This document shows, piece after piece, positions 62,436 to 64,000 of a stretch of 64,000 bases of DNA. Within the stretch, counting starts at the first letter, position 1. Every line of letters begins with the position of its first letter. Below the pieces are notes generated by a model that saw nothing but the letters and a program-made list of their open reading frames with translations, did not search any database and was not told where the DNA came from. The position numbers and the translations under genes are program-made. The DNA comes from Embiotoca jacksoni (Eukaryota > Chordata > Actinopteri > Embiotocidae), in assembly GCA_022577435.1 (NCBI GenBank), contig JAKOON010000009.1:9506411-9570410 (forward strand), in the 5' to 3' direction.

Positions 62436-62452
62436 CACACACACACACACAC
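62350..62452. repeat. (AC)n with CG units
   Basis: AC array of about 100 bp with several ACGC units at its left end and one near 62430. Confidence 0.94.
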
Positions 62453-64000
62453 CCCTAATCACTTGTGTATGAAAACAGAATACAAAGACATGGACTGACA
62501 CCTCCTGCATACACATATATAGTATTCACAGAATACACTGACCCTCTCACACCTGTACACATTTATGAATAACCCAAGGTCGAGCACCAGCCTATACACT
62601 CTTGTATTACACACTGTAGTCACTCTCTACTCTGTACTATTATTCATGTGATTGAGTGACTGAGACCGTTAATATCCTACTTCGCACTGACAAAAGGGAA
62701 ATGGATGATCTTCCTAATTCATTACCAGCTAACAACACAAAACCGTTAACAAAGACAATGGTCAGAGTGAAAAATAAAAGTGAAGTACAGCAAACAACTT
62801 CTGCCACAAACAATGTGGTGAGGAATGACGTCACAATCTGTTTACAAAAAAACTCTTTGTGGTTGTACATTATTTTGGAGCCACGCCCCAATATTTCTGG
62901 AGCTTCACAAAAGAAGAAGCAGATTGTGTTTTCAGACAGCGCACACTACTGACTCAGATTCAGCCGTGCTGTGATCCGCTTCCTTGCAAATTCTTGTTGA
63001 TTGAATCTGTGCATGCTCGGCTGACAATGTCAAGTTAGTGAAGCGCAGGCAGGCTTACTCTACTATAATAGATGAGGGGGCTATATGCTCGCTTCCAGCC
63101 CTCAGTGGATGCAAGATGACAGCGCAGAAACAAGTGCTAAAAAAGCTCAGAGAGAACCAGCAGCGCAGGCGTCAGGACAAATATGATGTGAAGTTTCTGG
63201 AACAGTGTCTGTATTGTTGGGGGAGCACAGCGGGGGTCTCTGGGTCATATAGCTTCTGTTTATTGATAGAATAGAGGAAAGCATATAGGAACGCTCACCT
63301 GCACCCTGATAGTCTCAATATCTATTTTCTCTGCTGAGACAAAACAGTTGGGTAGGTGTGTCGTCTGTCTGTCGGTCTGCAGAGTTTGTCTGGCTTTAGA
63401 CAGATATTATGGCATTAAGTCTCAAAAGTAATTTGTAACAAGCAACGCAGAGTCATTAGCATTGTTGCTTTCAGTGTACATCATGCTTAATGGGAGGGTA
63501 AAGCCATGCTGTCTGAGTGATTAGTTACTGCGGAGGCTGAGGGCCAACACTGATTTCTGTGTATTTATGCGCACACGGCAGGGGCTTTGTACATTTGTAT
63601 GTTTAAAGGGGGAGGAAAGGGGGCAGGTCTAACTGAGCTATAGACACAAACACACAGATTCATGTCTCAGTTTAAAGTCTATTTTTCATGTATTTGTCAC
63701 AAACTCCTCCTCCTGCCTTTATGTCATGTAAAATGCTACAAAGCTAAATTTGCTAGAAGCCAAAAATCAATTAGATACCTAAACCCACTGAAACACAGTG
63801 CCAGAGATCTGTGTTCAGAGCCAAGCCCTGCCAGCTTTGTTATTTTATGAGGCATTGTGTGGCTGAGAGGAGCCTAAAAATAACCCTCATAACATGGTTG
63901 AAGAGAAGCTAATCCCCCAGTCTCATTTGTTGCTCTGACTCAGGCTTTTAATTTCTTGGTTAATGACCGGGTGTGTGTTTACTGCCACCAGTCTAGAATG

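Overview
The window reads as vertebrate, almost certainly ray-finned fish, nuclear DNA. Coding exons are short and bounded by GT/AG splice sites, introns are long, and there are several dozen (CA)n/(GT)n microsatellites. The interspersed repeats are ones I recognise from teleost genomes: a CR1/Rex1-type LINE fragment, several SINE- or MITE-like families and a CACATGTG-rich repeat. A percomorph is my best guess. Nothing prokaryotic, viral or CRISPR-like is present.

Two protein-coding genes can be supported, both on the minus strand. The first is the 5' part of znf704 (HDBP/ZNF395/SLC2A4RG-type zinc-finger transcription factor). Coding exon 1 (24476-24736) sits in a CpG-rich promoter block (about 24330-25560). 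Coding exon 2 is at 18599-18786, and the rest of the gene lies off the left edge. The second is the complete coding region of pag1 (phosphoprotein associated with glycosphingolipid-enriched microdomains, also called Cbp). It has seven coding exons between 43763 and 29546, joined in consistent phases into a 455-residue single-pass adaptor. It keeps the membrane segment, CxxC palmitoylation motif, two proline-rich SH3 ligands, nine cytoplasmic tyrosines including the Csk-docking site, and a C-terminal SRL. The order and orientation match the human ZNF704-PAG1 pair on 8q21.

Layout: 1-18598 is znf704 intron 2; 18787-24475 is znf704 intron 1; 24737-25560 is promoter/5' leader; 25561-29545 is pag1 3' UTR plus intergenic DNA; 29546-43807 is pag1; 43808-64000 has no recognisable coding exon and is probably pag1 5' intron or upstream DNA. 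Within pag1, intron 37478-42111 carries an antisense, 5'-truncated, mutated LINE, and intron 30338-36034 carries one repeat nested inside another.

The most useful observations beyond the genes are a pair of upstream start codons in the pag1 leader (a 7-codon uORF whose stop overlaps a second, out-of-frame AUG), a hidden CpG cluster with a 16-bp palindrome at 5.44-5.79 kb, a perfect 14-bp inverted repeat at 16.5 kb, a roughly 500-bp purine-strand minisatellite at 3.8-4.3 kb, opposed AC/GT arrays that could fold into long hairpins, and microsatellite-free intronic stretches rich in homeodomain-type motifs. I see no evidence for a wholly new biological system. All splice junctions and homologies were read by eye and from memory of the families.
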